Below are positions 30,858-42,144 of a DNA stretch of 64,000 nucleotides, piece after piece. This DNA comes from Mesostigma viride (Eukaryota; Streptophyta; Mesostigmatophyceae; Mesostigmatales; Mesostigmataceae): assembly GCA_009746045.1 (NCBI GenBank), contig RPFO01000061.1, positions 188,001 to 252,000 of the forward strand. Direction: 5' to 3'. Each line of letters opens with the position of its first letter. Position 1 is the first letter of the stretch. The notes under the pieces were generated by a model. That model had not been told where the DNA came from. It made no database searches and saw nothing but the letters and a program-made list of their open reading frames with translations. The position numbers were made by a program, and so were the translations under genes.

Positions 30858-32375
30858 GGTACCGCCTGCCGTCCGGCACTTTGAAGCCCGCCGGTGCTAT
30901 AATTCCTATCGTCCACGCATGTTTTCCCCTGCCTCAAACCGCACGTTGCATTTAAATCTGGAGCCCAAAATTCACTGAAAACGTGTGCCAGCCGGTAGCA
31001 AACTGGGCCAAGCTGCCACGGAATGGTGGTACCGCCTGCCGTCCGGCACTTTGAAGCCCGCCGGTGCTATAATTCCTATCGTCCACGCATGTTTTCCCCT
31101 GCCTCAAACCGCACGTTGCATTTAAATCTGGAGCCCAAAATTCACTGAAAACGTGTGCCAGCCGGTAGCAAACTGGGCCAAGCTGCCACGGAATGGTGGT
31201 ACCGCCTGCCGTCCGGCACTTTGAAGCCCGCCGGTGCTATAATTCCTATCGTCCACGCATGTTTTCCCCTGCCTCAAACCGCACGTTGCATTTAAATCTG
31301 GAGCCCAAAATTCACTGAAAACGTGTGCCAGCCGGTAGCAAACTGGGCCAAGCTGCCACGGAATGGTGGTACCGCCTGCCGTCCGGCACTTTGAAGCCCG
31401 CCGGTGCTATAATTCCTATCGTCCACGCATGTTTTCCCCTGCCTCAAACCGCACGTTGCATTTAAATCTGGAGCCCAAAATTCACTGAAAACGTGTGCCA
31501 GCCGGTAGCAAACTGGGCCAAGCTGCCACGGAATGGTGGTACCGCCTGCCGTCCGGCACTTTGAAGCCCGCCGGTGCTATAATTCCTATCGTCCACGCAT
31601 GTTTTCCCCTGCCTCAAACCGCACGTTGCATTTAAATCTGGAGCCCAAAATTCACTGAAAACGTGTGCCAGCCGGTAGCAAACTGGGCCAAGCTGCCACG
31701 GAATGGTGGTACCGCCTGCCGTCCGGCACTTTGAAGCCCGCCGGTGCTATAATTCCTATCGTCCACGCATGTTTTCCCCTGCCTCAAACCGCACGTTGCA
31801 TTTAAATCTGGAGCCCAAAATTCACTGAAAACGTGTGCCAGCCGGTAGCAAACTGGGCCAAGCTGCCACGGAATGGTGGTACCGCCTGCCGTCCGGCACT
31901 TTGAAGCCCGCCGGTGCTATAATTCCTATCGTCCACGCATGTTTTCCCCTGCCTCAAACCGCACGTTGCATTTAAATCTGGAGCCCAAAATTCACTGAAA
32001 ACGTGTGCCAGCCGGTAGCAAACTGGGCCAAGCTGCCACGGAATGGTGGTACCGCCTGCCGTCCGGCACTTTGAAGCCCGCCGGTGCTATAATTCCTATC
32101 GTCCACGCATGTTTTCCCCTGCCTCAAACCGCACGTTGCATTTAAATCTGGAGCCCAAAATTCACTGAAAACGTGTGCCAGCCGGTAGCAAACTGGGCCA
32201 AGCTGCCACGGAATGGTGGTACCGCCTGCCGTCCGGCACTTTGAAGCCCGCCGGTGCTATAATTCCTATCGTCCACGCATGTTTTCCCCTGCCTCAAACC
32301 GCACGTTGCATTTAAATCTGGAGCCCAAAATTCACTGAAAACGTGTGCCAGCCGGTAGCAAACGGGGCCAAGCTG
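30858..32375 (-). promoter_or_regulatory. Nine-unit 170-bp tandem array, 5' UTR of RLE-1
   Basis: GGTACCGCCTGCC recurs at 30858, 31028, 31198, 31368, 31538, 31708, 31878, 32048 and 32218, always 170 bp apart. The units look identical by eye, and only the last (outermost) changes at its end (AAACGGGGCC). On the minus strand each unit has GGAATTATAGC and GATTTAAATGC, possible TATA-like elements. Position directly 5' of the ORF suggests repeated promoter monomers. Confidence 0.88.
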
Positions 32376-32750
32376 ACACAGACATCCAAGGATCACGCCA
32401 GGGGCACAAGGTACAACTAACTATACATCACAAAACTACACGCAGCAACAGCGCTGCCGGCCCACCATGCAGGCCTGGAAGGGATCTAGACCGCATGGGT
32501 CGCGACAAAGTCGACCCGGGTGCGGCGGAATAACACATCAGCCACGGTGCGAGTGAGGGCGAGTGACAGGCGCTGCCGCCAATACGAGGACCACGTGCGG
32601 GCCGACCACGGGGCGGTCTGACCCTCGAGGTCGAGGCGGTCTTCACGGCGCTGGCAGCACTCGTGGAAAAACTCCGCTGTCTTGGGGCCTATGGCCCCGA
32701 ACTCCTCAAGGACAATTAAGGGGATGACCCGGTGGGGCCCCACACGAATG
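32376..32750 (-). pseudogene. Second RLE-1-family copy, 3' end only
   Basis: The minus-strand frame (32776-32486) ends with PLIVLEEFGAIGPKTAEFF, RREDRLDLEGQTAPWSARTW and RTRVDFVATHAV. It aligns with the RLE-1 C-terminus (PFVLEEFGAMGPLTSAFF and RREDRLDLEGQRAPWSARTW-like sequence) with clear divergence, so it is a separate subfamily or older copy. About 110 bp of 3' UTR runs into the first 170-bp unit. Its 5' side is cut at an AT-rich junction near 32750. Confidence 0.88.
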
Positions 32751-32782
32751 AGTATATATAATATATTGTTCAGCATATAATA

Positions 32783-34152
32783 TATCTGTTTATTATTGTA
32801 GTGGATTATGTTATGCGCCAGGCACGTGCTCGCTTTGCTAGCATTGCATGCAGGCCGTGCCCCTAGCTGGCCTAGTGATCACGAACGAGCTTGGGGAACG
32901 GGGGGCCGACCAGGCAGATCGAACTTACTACAGCTGACCTCATTTATGCCGACGACATCACGCTCTTCGAAAAGCTGGAGTCTGCCCAACTTTGGCTGGA
33001 CTGCATTGGCGCTCGAGGCTCAGGTGCAGTTGGTCTAGAAATCAGCCCCAATTAAAACGGAGGCCCTGCCGGCTCTCGGCATGGCCGGGGCCCCGCCCAC
33101 ACTCCGCCTCTTAGACGACACCGAGGTCACCTACCCTACTTCAGGCGGCTTCAAGCTGCTCGGCAGCTAGTTCGCTTGATCCCGAAGTCTGCGAGGACGA
33201 CCTGACGACACGTCGGTTGACATGACGATCCGGATCAGCATGGCGTGGGCGCAACTCCATGTCAAGTCCACCGCCGCTCAGTGGTGGAGCAACCTCGCCC
33301 TACCCCGGCCGGATCGTCAAGCGTGACCTCTTCACTACTCTAGCTAGGTCGTCATTCTGACGATCCTGACCTACGGCGCCGAGACCTGGACACTGACGCA
33401 CGAGCGGGAGCATTACGTGCCTCGACGGCACCGTCACCAAGATGCTGCGCAAGGCCCTTAACCCTCATCCCCTTTGGTTTGCACATTAGTTAGTAATGAG
33501 GATTTGTACGCTGATTGCCCTATGTTTCCCACATTATTAGGCACAGGCGCCTGGGCCTAGCCGGGCACCTGGCCCGCACAGATCAGGTAGACACATCAGA
33601 TAGACTAGCTGGCACCAAGCCCACACAGCCTGGGCGTTATGTCCTCACCTGGCGTGCACCAGGTCGCGCGCGCGGCAGGGCCACCACCCGTGGACTTTCC
33701 GTGATACACTCGGCAGCTATAGGACCTGCGCAAAATATGCGCCGTAATTCTGACGCGAGATGGGGCAACGTACATCCGGATCTGACGAATCGCGCCGTAC
33801 TTGCCGAAGATATCGTACATCTCGTCTGCGGTGATGTTGAATGGCTGACATGTGCTATACCCTAGACGTAACGGGCTCACATGCACCCGAGCAGCCTGCT
33901 GGTTTGTCTGTAATGTGGAGGCAACCGATGGTACGCAAGGATAGATGGCAAGCAGTGATGAAGGATCTACCACCCCCAAGTGGGGGCTCCGCGTGTGACC
34001 GCGTATGGCATTCATATGTAGCGATTTGGGCCGTGGTGCCCACAACCCTGTAACTTTTAGGAACTAGATAGCTAGCATCATCCATTCCACCCCATGTTCC
34101 CCTCTCACTGAGGACTTACGCTCACGTGACGCACACACGTGTACATTAGTTA
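32783..34152 (+). pseudogene. Decayed L1-A copy, 3' third, with many micro-insertions
   Basis: It is collinear with L1-A from 5205 to the 3' end, including IYADDITL, the LGLAGHLARTDQ region, the 3' UTR and a decayed terminal hairpin. It ends GTGTACATTAGTTAATTA. Roughly twenty insertions of 1-18 bp break it, several being exact 4-bp tandem duplications (TGCA near 32848, CCGG near 33310, TTAG near 33488), against two or three short deletions. It also carries a ~127-bp foreign insert (33716-33842). Confidence 0.92.
33716..33842 (-). pseudogene. Inserted exon fragment resembling splicing factor SF3B6 (p14)
   Basis: This segment interrupts the L1-A copy between CTCGGCA and TGGCTGACATG. Read on the minus strand, 33841-33776 encodes FNITADEMYDIFGKYG followed by AIRQIR. 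That is the conserved start of the RRM of SF3B6, the U2 snRNP branch-site protein. Right after it comes AT|GTACGT, a good 5' splice donor, so the fragment looks like genomic DNA (exon end plus intron start) rather than a cDNA copy. It is far too short to function. The functional SF3B6 gene is not in this window. Confidence 0.75.
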
Positions 34153-34155
34153 ATT

Positions 34156-35283
34156 ATGGGACTACATTGTTGAGCTCGGCCTCCTCGCGGAGGTCGAGCG
34201 TCTGCTGCTTGAGCTGGGCTGCGACAGCGGAGGTGGTGGAGATGGTGACAGTGTTGCTTGATGAGCATGTCCGCCCAGGTCTGGGTGGGAGGAGCATCGC
34301 CAGCCGGGCCAGCGGGGGCTGGCTTGGCGGCAATGTCCTTCACTGCCTGGGCGGTGAGGCCTGCGGTGTTTGGCGGCACTCGTTGGCGATGGCATTGTCC
34401 TTAAGGTGCTGGTCGATGTCGCAGAGCCTGGGCGGTGATGGTGTCGGTGGTGGGGGTGGTGGCGGTGGAGGAGGCGAGGAGGGTGGAGGTGGCGGTGGAG
34501 ATGGAGAGGGAGCTCGGCAGCCAGCGTTTGAGCGTGCTGCCCATTGCTGCCACATCTGCAGGGAGGGGGGCCACGTGCTGCGCGAGGGCCTCACGAGTTA
34601 AGGAGTGAGCGGATGGAGGATTCGGTCAACTGGTGGTGGTGAGGGGCTTGGGGGGCCAGAGCTCCACGATGGAGCGTCCAAGGAGGGAGAAGAGGGCGTA
34701 TATCTGCAGCTTGGGGCGGGAGGCGGTGAGGATGTATTCATATACTGGTATGGTAGGAATCGACGAGGCGACCCTAGTGGAAGAGCTGCTTGCACATTTC
34801 AGTAAGCGGGACGTGCGATCCAAAGAACATGTAGTAGCTCATGCGATGCGGTCGTGGGCCGGGTGATCTTGTCAAAAAGGCCGGGCTGGCTCCTGTCAAA
34901 GTCGGACTCGTTCCAGTTCGGCTCGGCAGGGCGACTGCGCTTGGGCTCAGGCAACGCTGCGGGCGAGGCGAGCCCAGGGGGCTGGACGACAACTAGGGCT
35001 TGGCAGCCTTGGCTAGTGCCTAGTGGCGCCGCTGCCTTCTGGGCCGGAGGGCGAAGCTGCAGCCGGAGCTGCAGACGTATTTTCAGGGCTTAGCGCGGCC
35101 GCCAGGCTGCGTTGCACGGAGGAGCGTGTGCTCGCCATAATATTGCGTGATAGCTTCGGGAAAATAGATCAGCGTGTGCGTCTTAGAAAGACGAAGCGAT
35201 TGTGATATTCACGGCCGAATTTGGTGCCCAAACGTGAAAGTTATGAGCTCCGCCGTCAGCCATGGCTACCTCGTGGCTTGTGA
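34156..35283 (-). pseudogene. L1-B copy A, 5' portion of ORF1
   Basis: It matches copy C (47290-49302) from the 5' UTR, including the CGTCTTTCTAAGACG hairpin, to about codon 320 of ORF1, with frame breaks throughout. Unusually for a LINE, the 3' part is what is missing. It ends at 34156, next to the tail of the decayed L1-A copy, so a later rearrangement is likely. Confidence 0.85.
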
Positions 35284-35298
35284 CTCGAGGGGAGCCAT

Positions 35299-37298
35299 TA
35301 ATTAATTAATTAATTAATTAGGAACATAACTCCGTTGGGAGTATCCGGTAGCACATAGCCCTTGAGAAGGGGCATATGGCCTATAATACATTCTTAGCTA
35401 CTTCCTGCAAGGGTGGGAATTCATGTAAACAACGTACACTTGCTCTAGGTGCCCTACGGCACCTGCACCACCCAGAGTCTCGGGCAACTCCCAGCTAAGG
35501 GGAGCCCATCATAGGTGGGGAAGATCATCATGGCTATACAAGAGCTAGGGCATGGCTTCTCAGCAGAGAGTGACTCCCTGCGTGCCGTGGGCACTGCATT
35601 ATGAAATAAAGCTAGGCATCATCTGGGGTGTGGCTCATCATAGGCACACTTGTACATGACTAAAAATGCTAGGCCTCAGCTGGTATAGTGCCTGTATTAG
35701 GCGGGCATGTACAAGGCCACGGTCTAACTGTCCTACACTACTGCTGCTGTATTCCCCTAGGCTGGGGCGTCTGGAGTCGCTGGGGCCGCGGTGGTCGAGC
35801 GAGGGGGTCGCATGCCAGGGGTTGTGGCCGACGTAGATGGCCGCCGGCCCTTCCAGTACACCGGCTGGCCCGCCTTGGTCTGCCGGATCTGGAGGTAGGT
35901 GGGCCATAGCTCCCGTCGCCGTTGTTGCTGCGCCAGGGTCAAGTCGTCGTCCACGGTGAAGGGATTATTCTCGAGCCGCTTGCGGCGTCTGAGAAACGAA
36001 ATCTTGTCCGATGGGCTCTCAAAGATGAGAAGAAGCAGAGGCGCCCCTGCCTTACCCCGCGCGCGGGGGAGGCGGTGGGCGGTCAGCTTAATCTCACCCA
36101 GAAGGCCCATGCGTGCAAGGATTTTGCTCTCAAACGCACGTGCAAGCTTCTCGGAATTCTCACCTTCTTCCATGTCAAAGCTCATGAGTATGGCGTTGAG
36201 GCTGCGCTTGGCGAGCTCGGCCTCCTCGCGGAGGTCAAGCGTCTGCCGCTGGAGGCAGGGCTGCGACGGCGGAGGTGGTGGAGGTGGTGTGTTGCTTAAG
36301 CATGTCCGCCCAGGTTGTGATGGGAGGAGCATCGCCGGCCAGGCCAGCAGGGGCTGGCTTGGCGGCAATGTCCTTCACTGCCTGGGCGCGGTGAGGCCAG
36401 CGGTGTTCTGCAGGACCTCGATAGTGATGGCATTGTCCTTAAGACGCTGGTCGATGTCGCGGAGCTGGGCGGTGATGGAGTCGGTGGAGGCAGAGGGGTG
36501 TGTGTGTGTGTGGAGGCGAGGAGGGTGATGGTGGCGGTGGGGATGGTGGAGAGCTCAGCAGCCAGCGTGCCTCTCATTGCCGCCACATCTGTGGCAAGGG
36601 GGGTCACGTGCTGCTCGAAAGCTTCCTTAAGGAGGGTGCGGATGATGGCTTCGGTGGGGAAGGTGGGGGGGGGGCGGTGGGGAAGCCCAGATCTCGGCTT
36701 CAGAGCGTCCGAGGAGGGAGCAGAGGGCGAAGCGTTGGAGCTTGGGGCGATTCATGCGGAGAAGTATCAGGAGAGCCTCGGCGGGGTCGGCAGGCTGGCC
36801 ACCGGGCCAGCGGCCGCGGTTGTGGGAAGTGAGGTGCGAGCACAGGGCTACAAGCGAGGCATGCGTGCCGAAAAACACTTCTTCCATGAAGGCTGATGGG
36901 CGGCGAGTCCAGTAGCCAGGTGCGTTGATGTCAAAGGCGATCTCGTCCCAGTGCGGCTCGGCAGAGCGACTGCGCTTAGGTCCAGGCAATGCAGATGGCG
37001 AGGCAAGCCCGGGGGGCTGGGCGAGCAGCAGTGCGCGACTAGTGTCACCGCAGCCTGCCTTCCGGACCTGATGGCGAAGCTGCAGCCGGAGCTGCAGACG
37101 TATTTTCATTGCTTAACGCAGCCGCCAGGTTGCGTTGCTTCGAGGAGCGTTTGCTCGTCATATATTGCGTAATAGCTTCGGAAAGTTATATCAGCATGTG
37201 CGTCGTAGAAAGACGCGTCGATTGTGATATTCACGGCTGAATTCGGTGCTCAAACGTGAACGTTATGAGCTCCGCCGTCAGCCATGGCTACCTCGTGG
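35299..37298 (-). mobile_element. L1-B copy B, full-length ORF1-only element (decayed)
   Basis: It carries the 5' UTR hairpin region, a frame-broken ORF1, about 400 bp of 3' UTR, the terminal hairpin and a (TTAA)n tail (35298-35320). A 15-bp duplication CTCGAGGGGAGCCAT flanks it (35284-35298 and 37299-37313). ORF1 remnants include AELAKRSLNAILMSF, RLPRARGKAGAPLLL and DKISFLRRRKRLENN. No ORF2 sequence lies between ORF1 and the tail. Confidence 0.88.
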
Positions 37299-37313
37299 CT
37301 CGAGGGGAGCCAT

Positions 37314-37638
37314 GGGGCATTCACACCTCGAGATATACGGAAATGCCTACGGTTCTAACGGAGTAACGGTGCTAACGGGTACTCGTCTAGGGGACAGGAT
37401 GCACACGATGCGGATCGACCATCCACCCCCCCCTCAAGTCACTAGGAGATTTGTACTCACGTGACACAGTAGAGATTGGTCAACAACTTCATATTATGTC
37501 AATGAGACAACATGCCTCATAGTAGCACCCTTCAATTTCACATTCAAACAGGTAGGCGGTCCGCAACATGCTTGATGCATGTCCGCACGGACTTTTACTA
37601 TACGTACAAATAAGCACACACATAATGAGGCAACTGAG
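37314..37638. other. Spacer left of LTR-2, no gene seen
   Basis: It contains ACTCACGTGACACAGTAGAG near 37457, resembling half of the L1-A 3' hairpin. Nothing else is recognisable. CTGAG at its right end is the LTR-2 target duplicate. Confidence 0.4.
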
Positions 37639-38308
37639 TGTTACGTCCCAGCCCAGACACCTCTAGCCTGAGCTACGTAGCGAAAGATCTACCATGCCGG
37701 AATTAGGAAGATTCAAGGTGGCCTAATGCAGATTGCGCTTCACGACTGGGGTCGTGAGATATCTGGCACCGCGACTTGATGCCAAGCTAATTAATATACA
37801 CACTTATAATGGCTTGCAATACCGATTACAAATGGATAGTTGCCCCAGGTTTAATGTGTAGGCGTATTCGCACTTATCATTCATCAAACCAAGAGGACGA
37901 GACTCTCGTCCTCGGACCAATTTCACCTAGGTCTGCCACTACGCTGGCAAGGGGCGCCGACATGGCGCCGACCTTCCAAAGCATGCAGTCCACACAGGAT
38001 CCTCGGGTCGACATCGACCCTCGCCTACAGAATCCACGCATGAGTACAATATCTCAACTAGCTATAAAGTACGCAGCGCGGCGCGACTGCACCGGCCCCT
38101 AGAAGATACACGCATATAACAACCTAGGCCCAAAATAACTGGTCCGAATCACACAAACTGTCATAGTTCCATACAAAAGTCCTGACCAAGGGACAATTCC
38201 CAAATTAAGTCCCGAAAAGAGTCCCAAAGTCCTACGGACTATGACAACAAGTCAAACTACATAATTTATTCCATTGTTACGTCCGTCCAAAAGGGCCGGG
38301 ACGTAACA
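37639..38308 (-). repeat. LTR-2 3' LTR
   Basis: Plus-strand ends are TGTTACGTCCCAG and GGGACGTAACA. The blocks 38065-38094 and 38002-38025 match, in reverse complement, two blocks of the LTR-1 LTR. A 97-codon ORF inside it occurs in both LTRs and is not a gene. Confidence 0.93.
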
Positions 38309-38320
38309 CTCCTCCCCCCC
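38309..38320 (-). promoter_or_regulatory. LTR-2 polypurine tract
   Basis: CTCCTCCCCCCC on the plus strand, a G/A tract on the element's sense strand, directly abuts the 3' LTR. Confidence 0.8.
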
Positions 38321-39134
38321 AAGGGGGTCGGTAGTCCCTACCGTACAAGAGATAGAAAGGAAACAAGTAAGCTACGCTACTATAAGAGTACTATGTCCCA
38401 ACCCCGGTTCACCCGCGGGTTAGTAATACCAATTCCTCTAGAGGTTGATACACAGGACCAACCCTGACGTAGTAGCATGAAACAGGATGACAGGATAATT
38501 CCACCATCCGTCATAAAACTCTCACAACCATCTCAGCGACCGCCGTTGTTGACGCGTTGATCCACTGGAGCCACCTTAGGGGGCGCCACCGCGTGCCCTA
38601 TCCCATCCACATAATAATGCACAGTCCATGTAATCCCGCGCAACCAGTCCTGAGGTCCTGAGCAGCCTCAAACTTGATGAAATGTTGACCATAGGGGTAC
38701 TATGTCCCAGCCCTTGTGCACCAACGGGCCAGTGAAACCAGGTCCCCCCAGACTTGCCACGCAAGGGCAACTCTTTATATAGCCAATTAATCGGGACTGT
38801 CAGCAGGAGGGAATATTTTTCATGCATACAACTTGATGATCCGGCCGACGAGGTGGCCAGTCATGTATCCCGTCCAGCCGAAACCCAGCCTTACAGCGCG
38901 ACTGATGCGCGTAATCACATGACGATTAAGAAGTACTACTAGCGTCGACGACGGTGAGGCACAGCATGCAGTGCAGGCTCAGAAGCGAGGGCGTGCACCA
39001 GAAGAATCTGATCCATCGCCTCACTACCGACAGCTGTACGCGTCCTCTCAAATACAGGCGCGCCGTGAGCCAACCGACCATGCAACGTGGCCGTCCCTGG
39101 CCGCCGCTGGAGTGGCTGTATAGCGGGGGAAGCC

Positions 39135-39341
39135 CTAGCGTGGCCGCTAGAGTGCGCCTCCCCTGCACCTGCGAACGCATGCAGGTGCCCGCAAGGCCCT
39201 AGTGTGTCCACTAGAGTGCGCCCCGCCGTCTCTATCCAGCGCAGGAAACAGGCAAAGTCGATCAACACCGGAAACTTGGATAATATGGCACGTTAAGTGC
39301 CCAAAACTAGCAGGGCCCCAGCGTGTCCACTGGAGTGCGCC
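39135..39341. repeat. Three short hairpins with covarying stems
   Basis: CTAGCG-TGGC-CGCTAG (39135-39150), CTAGTG-TGTC-CACTAG (39198-39213) and CCAGCG-TGTC-CACTGG (39318-39333) are each followed by AGTGCGCC. Stem positions change in a paired way between the first two copies. The third keeps five of six pairs. Confidence 0.7.
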
Positions 39342-41380
39342 CTGCCAACTCCTCCACGAAGCTGCAGTAGTTTAGGCACAACACCACTCCGGCCGACGTG
39401 CATAGACCGGAGCAGTCGCCGGTCCCCGCATTCCTTACTGCCAATGTGCCTGAACTCCACCGCAAGCGGGGGAAAACTCCTCAGCTCGCAGTCACACCCT
39501 CCGTGACACTTGCACAGCAAGAGCACGGTTGATGTTTGCGTAGGCCCATAAGCATGTGATGCTCGAGGCCGCCGACGTGGACTGCATAGCGCCCGCAATG
39601 CCCGCACTTATATAATGCAATGGGCAGGTCGGGGAGTGACACGCCTTGCAGGAACTGCCGTATCAGTAACGTTGCCCCTGCGAGACACCGTGCTGCTCAT
39701 GGAGTAGGGCCGAAGCAACCCCGCAGTCCCAAACAAGAGCTCCTCGGGCTCGATCGCGCCCAGCCCACAGGTGCTCAAGCACATACAGCGATCGTGGACC
39801 GGGGTCAATGCCGCACACGACCGATCACCGCCTGTCCACCCCGCTTGACTGTCTTGCCCAGGATCCCCATTCCCGCAACAGAAACACGCCCCTATGTATG
39901 CAGTCCCCACCGCGCATCGCCACATCCCCCACTCGAAGCTTGAAGGCCTCTCACCACCCCTGTACCAGTGCATGGCCATGGGGTAGAGTACGTTTTGAAG
40001 CCCACACAGCCCGCCCGCCATGCACATGGAACGCCCTGCTCTGAGTCCCTCATCCATGCAACCTCGTAGGCGCGCGGACACGAGCCACTTGCAAATCACG
40101 CTCGATCGGCCTCCACCAGTGGTGCAAGGAACAACTCCCTACCGGGCTCAGCCCACAGGAGGGACGCGAACACTGCGCGATGGTAGCCATGCACAGGGTC
40201 GCGGGCAGTGACTAGGTGCTCAGACTCCAGCAGCTCGATCCTGCCTGCCTCTCAGTCTCGGGTCGCCGTTACTACAGTCCCCGTGACTCGCCCTCGACGG
40301 CCAGATCCCGCACGTCCCATGTACCTCAGTGCTCTGCCATGGCTCAGCGCGCGTCAGCGCCGGGTCCGCTCAGAGCGGATGTACCGGCCCTATGCAGTGA
40401 TACCGGGTGTTACTCGGACACCGGCAGTCTGCGGGGCGACAGCGCCACATCATGTGGCATCGGCACCATGCACGCGCACTGTTGAGGCGGTGAGACAATG
40501 ACCGGACACCGCCACCTGCTTCTGATGCAACCACGACCGGCACCAGCGCAACCAGTGCAACCACGACCGGCTGGGTCATCCACCACTACTGCCGGCAGTA
40601 CGTGCTGTCGCCATGCAACTGCACCGTGCCCGCATATGCTTGCAGCCCCGGGGGCCCTTACTCCCGACGGTCGCGGCGGACGCGGGCGCGCCCCGCATGC
40701 ACGGTTACTCGAGCCCAGGAGTGCCCTGACCCAGCTAGGCGTCGACTCAATGCCGGGGTAGCCAATTGGTTGGCTACCGACAATTCAACAAGGTGCTGTA
40801 CATCTGTTTGCCGGCCGACCACGATTCAGTACAGGCTCCGCCCTGCCTGATCGCCCAGTCGCATCGGGGTTGCAACAGCCTCCACGCACCGTGCCGTCTC
40901 CATGCACCGTGTCGCAATGGTGAAATTAATCACGTACGGGTGCACGAGAAGCGAGGCGCGTCCCTCATGCGCCAGGAAGTCAGGGAGCCGTGACTCATAG
41001 CCGCCAGCCGGAAGACTCCCTATAATAATACTTGGCCGCGTGCCATGGGACTCCGCGTCCGTTGGTCACGCGGGACGCGACGTGCAGTCAGGCCGTAGTC
41101 TGGGGTCACTGGCACTCGCTGCCGAATCCGGCATCCCACGCGGAGATGCCTCGGTACGGACGCCTTAGTAGTAGAATCATCAAGCATCCGGTGAGCCCAT
41201 GTCCAAAAAGGCCAGGACCATGTGCACATGCGGTGCTGAGTGCCTGACGTGGTCCTCTTCGGGACGACCCGTTCAAGCCCACCGCCAACTGCAGATTATC
41301 CCATAGAGAATATATCATGGAGAAAATATATTATATAGAAAATAGAGAATATCGAAAATATATAATATCCGCACGCTGGC

Positions 41381-41486
41381 GCATCGATCCCTGGCATGGC
41401 AGTAGAAGGGTCGTCGGATCCACGCGCGGCTGCGCATCGATCCCTGGCATGGCAGTAGAAGGGTCGTCGGATCCACGCGCGGCTGC
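41381..41486. repeat. 53-bp tandem duplication
   Basis: GCATCGATCCCTGGCATGGC starts at 41381 and 41434, and the two units are essentially identical. They sit just right of an AT-rich linker in the LTR-2 interior. Confidence 0.85.
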
Positions 41487-41749
41487 GGTGGATTCCTACA
41501 TAGATGGCCGGCTCGATCCAAAGCCGAACCGTGCCGATCATACAGGAGCTAGATATAATTAAGAAGAGTATGGTATCATAAAGAAGTGTAGTGGACCAGT
41601 ACAAGTACTTAGTATATAAAAGGTAGGTATAGTAAAGAAGTATATGGTATTATTAGTAGCCATCTGGTTTCATACGCTCTGCGACCCCTCCCCTTCCCCC
41701 GGGGACGACGCGTCCACGCGATCGTCCAATTACTGCCAAGGAGTCAAGG

Positions 41750-42140
41750 ATGCTGGACCGCCGGGCGCTCGTGTGTAATGCTATGTGCCCTATACTCGCT
41801 GTCAGGGCACCAAAAGGAACCATCGGGAAACCAAACCACTCGCCGGCGCACGCGAATGTCCACATCCTGCGCGTCCAAAGTCGAGCCCAATGATGATGTC
41901 CGCTGCGCCCAGCGGTGCGATGGTCGCAGCCAGGTCGAACGGGGTGCCTTGCAGCACACCTTTGATATCTGCCAGACCGGGCGATTGGTGTTGGCGACCA
42001 TCCGAGTGGGTCAGATGCACGGCCGTCCGGTGTGGGGGCTGGGCGTCAGGCCCAGCCGGCGCACCAGTGCCGCGTTGATGAAGGACGTGGAAGCGCCTGT
42101 GTCGACCAAAAACTTGACATCCATGACGGTTGGTTGGCCG
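41750..42140 (-). pseudogene. LTR-2 aspartic protease
   Basis: The minus strand reads KFLVDTGASTSFINAALVRR (catalytic DTGA at about 42091-42107), then after one shift DIIIGLDFGRAGC and RRVVWFPDGSFWCP. Order and spacing match the LTR-1 protease (VLVDSGAASSFVSEALVRR, VLLGLDW, VIWFPDSSYWVP). Homology ends near 41750, and the reverse transcriptase that follows in LTR-1 is missing. The enzyme would cleave Gag. Confidence 0.8.
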
Positions 42141-42144
42141 TGTC

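Larger units (their letters stand above)
25440..32375 (-). mobile_element. RLE-1: LINE with restriction-like endonuclease, PHD and RING domains
   Basis: The minus-strand order is: nine 170-bp promoter-like units (32375 to 30858), a ~100-bp leader, then a long coding region (30750 to 25585) with PHD finger, RING-H2 finger, C2H2-like fingers, reverse transcriptase, a CCHC knuckle and a restriction-like endonuclease. An AT-rich tail region ends near 25440. The C-terminal architecture is that of the R2/NeSL/CRE group. Four to five frameshifts separate the parts, mostly at G or C runs. A second 3' end of the same family lies immediately upstream (32376-32750), in the same orientation. Confidence 0.85.
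38321..41740 (-). other. LTR-2 internal region lacking recognisable pol
   Basis: No reverse transcriptase, RNase H or integrase motif is visible in any frame. Near the polypurine tract a minus-strand frame ends at about 38537 with GITWTVHYYVDGIGHAVAPP, preceded after a shift by HFIKFEAAQDLR. This may be the C-terminus of an accessory protein I do not recognise. GTACTATGTCCCARCCC occurs at about 38383 and 38698. ORFs of 60-160 codons between 39000 and 41250 have no known domain. AT-rich linkers lie at about 41296-41372 and 41555-41655. Confidence 0.45.
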
